7,882 bases of DNA, taken from positions 1 through 7,882 of the forward strand of contig CANQDN010000062.1 of assembly GCA_947593275.1 (NCBI GenBank). The letters are read 5' to 3'. This DNA is from an uncultured Bacilli bacterium (GTDB lineage Bacteria > Bacillota_I > Bacilli_A > RF39 > UBA660). Positions 6,998 through 7,882 of the stretch are shown here, one piece after another. Every line of letters begins with the position of its first letter. Position 1 is the first letter of the stretch. Under the pieces are notes generated by a model. It did not search any database, had not been told where the DNA came from, and worked only from the letters and a program-made list of their open reading frames with translations. The translations under genes and the position numbers were made by a program.

Positions 6998-7141
6998 TTA
7001 ATTTATAACTTTATAGTCGATATAGAGACAAACCTTTAATACTCTAAAAAGCAAGTTCATAAACTTCTAATACTTGTTTCCACCAACCACAAGCTCTCTA
7101 TAAGTAGAATAATTACTACTACTCTTTTCTTCCACGTATTT
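6955..7141 (-). ncRNA. T-box riboswitch leader, predicted tRNA-Leu specific
   Basis: The T-box core AAGGTGGTACCGCG is at 6999-6986. Stem I runs about 7129-7046. Its basal helix is GAAAAG (7129-7124) with CTTTTT (7051-7046). The S-turn (loop E) is AGTA (7120-7117) opposite GAA (7058-7056). An AGAGAG bulge (7099-7094) and a distal stem CTTG/CAAG (7093-7090 with 7076-7073) follow. Next to GAA lies CTTG: the specifier reads CUU (7055-7053), or UUG one base later, and both are leucine codons. The antiterminator is AAGG/CCTT (6999-6996 with 6976-6973), the bulge UGGUACC, and GCGA/UCGC closing a UGAU loop. UGGU can pair with an ACCA tRNA end, which fits the A73 discriminator of bacterial tRNA-Leu. 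The class binds uncharged tRNA and then reads through the terminator. leuS at the distal end of the operon supports leucine specificity. Confidence 0.93.
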
Positions 7142-7147
7142 AGCTAG

Positions 7148-7176
7148 ATTATACTAAATTTCTGAAATATATTCAA
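7148..7176 (-). promoter_or_regulatory. sigma-A-type promoter of the T-box/LRR/leuS operon
   Basis: On the minus strand a perfect -10 TATAAT (7153-7148) lies 17 bp after a -35 TTGAAT (7176-7171; four of six bases match TTGACA). The -35 and part of the spacer sit in the last codons of the GH31 gene. Transcription would begin near 7141, just before the T-box leader, which is where a leader promoter is expected. The spacing and the fit with the downstream RNA make this a good call, although it is unproven. Confidence 0.8.
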
Positions 7177-7882
7177 GTAGTTTTATAAACATTCGAATAA
7201 AAATATCCTTTAAACCTCTTCTTTTAAGCTTTCTTATCTCAATTCTCTTTTTATTAATATCTAAATTACTAAACATAATGGAAGCAATTTTTTCTTTCAA
7301 ATTAGTTGGTATCTTAGCATCATTAATAATCGAATTAATATCTTCATTAATTAATCTTACAGCATCTATTTCAATATCTTTTCCCTTACAATTAATAGTT
7401 AACTGACTAGTAGTGGGAATATCCTTAACTTGAACAACAAAATCAGTATCATCATCATATGCTTCATAAGGAATCTCTTCTCCATTAATATATGCTTTAA
7501 CATCCTCCGCTACCCGAGTATTCCTAAATCTAATCTTATAATCCCGCATACTAGGAATAATACCTGTTTTACCTTCAATTGGTCTTATAATTAAAGTATA
7601 GTTATTAGCTAAATAGTTATAATCAATCGCTGTTATAATATAATACCCTTCTTCATGTAATCTCGATATCCCATCGTCTTCATATAACTTATAAATATTA
7701 CTTCTCCCCGGAAAAACATGAATCTCTAAACTCTTAGGAGGATTAGTATCATTTTTATTCTCCGGTAAATTAGCTAAAGGAATAATAGATCCACTTTTCG
7801 CAAATACAGGATAATCATCATCTTTATAAAAAGCCACATACCTTCTATTCCCCGGAAATTTCTTACCCGTTTTAAAATCATA
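7154..7882 (-). CDS. GH31 alpha-glucosidase family protein, C-terminal part (5' end outside window)
   Basis: The reading frame is open to the window edge and ends in TAG at 7156-7154; 242 residues are visible. The first residues (YDFKTGKKFPGNRRYV, then a stretch ending AKSGSIIPL) match the region after the catalytic barrel of GH31 glycosidases, where the proximal beta-sandwich begins. The segment around PKSLEIHVFPG and LYEDDG is typical of the distal beta-sandwich (DUF5110-like) of that family. GH31 enzymes mostly hydrolyse terminal alpha-linked glucose or xylose from oligosaccharides. The catalytic aspartates lie upstream and are not in the window, so substrate and activity cannot be judged. 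The last 70 or so residues are charged and helical (KRIEIRKLKRRGLKDIF). A GTG at 7837-7835 is internal and not the start. No terminator follows; the next promoter lies inside the 3' end of the gene. Family call confident, substrate unknown. Confidence 0.85.
   Translation of the reverse strand, partial: YDFKTGKKFPGNRRYVAFYKDDDYPVFAKSGSIIPLANLPENKNDTNPPKSLEIHVFPGRSNIYKLYEDDGISRLHEEGYYIITAIDYNYLANNYTLIIRPIEGKTGIIPSMRDYKIRFRNTRVAEDVKAYINGEEIPYEAYDDDTDFVVQVKDIPTTSQLTINCKGKDIEIDAVRLINEDINSIINDAKIPTNLKEKIASIMFSNLDINKKRIEIRKLKRRGLKDIFIRMFIKLLEYISEI

Overview
This window comes from a low-GC Firmicutes-type genome. It is strongly AT-rich, has near-consensus TTGACA/TATAAT promoters and AAGGAGG-type ribosome binding sites, and carries a T-box riboswitch. 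TGA is used as a stop in ATGA and GTGA gene overlaps, and tryptophan in LeuRS is TGG, so this is the standard bacterial code and not the Mycoplasma code. The protein style suggests an uncultured gut Bacilli/Mollicutes-like lineage (RF39-like); that placement is inference. All real genes lie on the minus strand, so the biological order runs from high to low coordinates.

Region 1 (7882-7154) is the 3' end of a GH31 alpha-glucosidase-family gene. Its last bases contain the -35 element of the next transcription unit. Region 2 (7176-6955) is a promoter followed by a complete T-box leader. Stem I, the S-turn, a leucine specifier, the AAGGTGGTACCGCG T-box, the antiterminator and a competing intrinsic terminator can all be read by eye. 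Region 3 (6935-633) is a tightly packed five-gene operon: a 538-aa leucine-rich-repeat (LRR) protein, a 93-aa protein overlapping it by ATGA, a 503-aa LRR paralogue, a 162-aa three-helix membrane protein with a lysine-rich tail, and leucyl-tRNA synthetase (leuS), which overlaps the membrane gene. A strong terminator at 638-611 overlaps the leuS stop codon. Region 4 (604-98) is a separate unit with its own near-perfect promoter and one small membrane-anchored protein. Region 5 (1-97) holds two copies of a 22-bp direct repeat, possibly the edge of a mobile element.

The main point is the operon logic. The leader appears to sense uncharged tRNA-Leu, which fits leuS. However, leuS is the fifth gene, more than 3.9 kb downstream, and two paralogous LRR genes, a small protein and a membrane protein sit between sensor and synthetase. 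The LRR module may have been inserted into a pre-existing T-box-leuS operon, or these proteins may truly belong to a leucine-starvation response. The LRR proteins have a conserved N-terminal region of unknown function and C-terminal 22-residue repeats (eight and six copies), no signal peptide and no membrane segment. The cassette of LRR protein plus coupled small protein is the best candidate here for an undescribed system.
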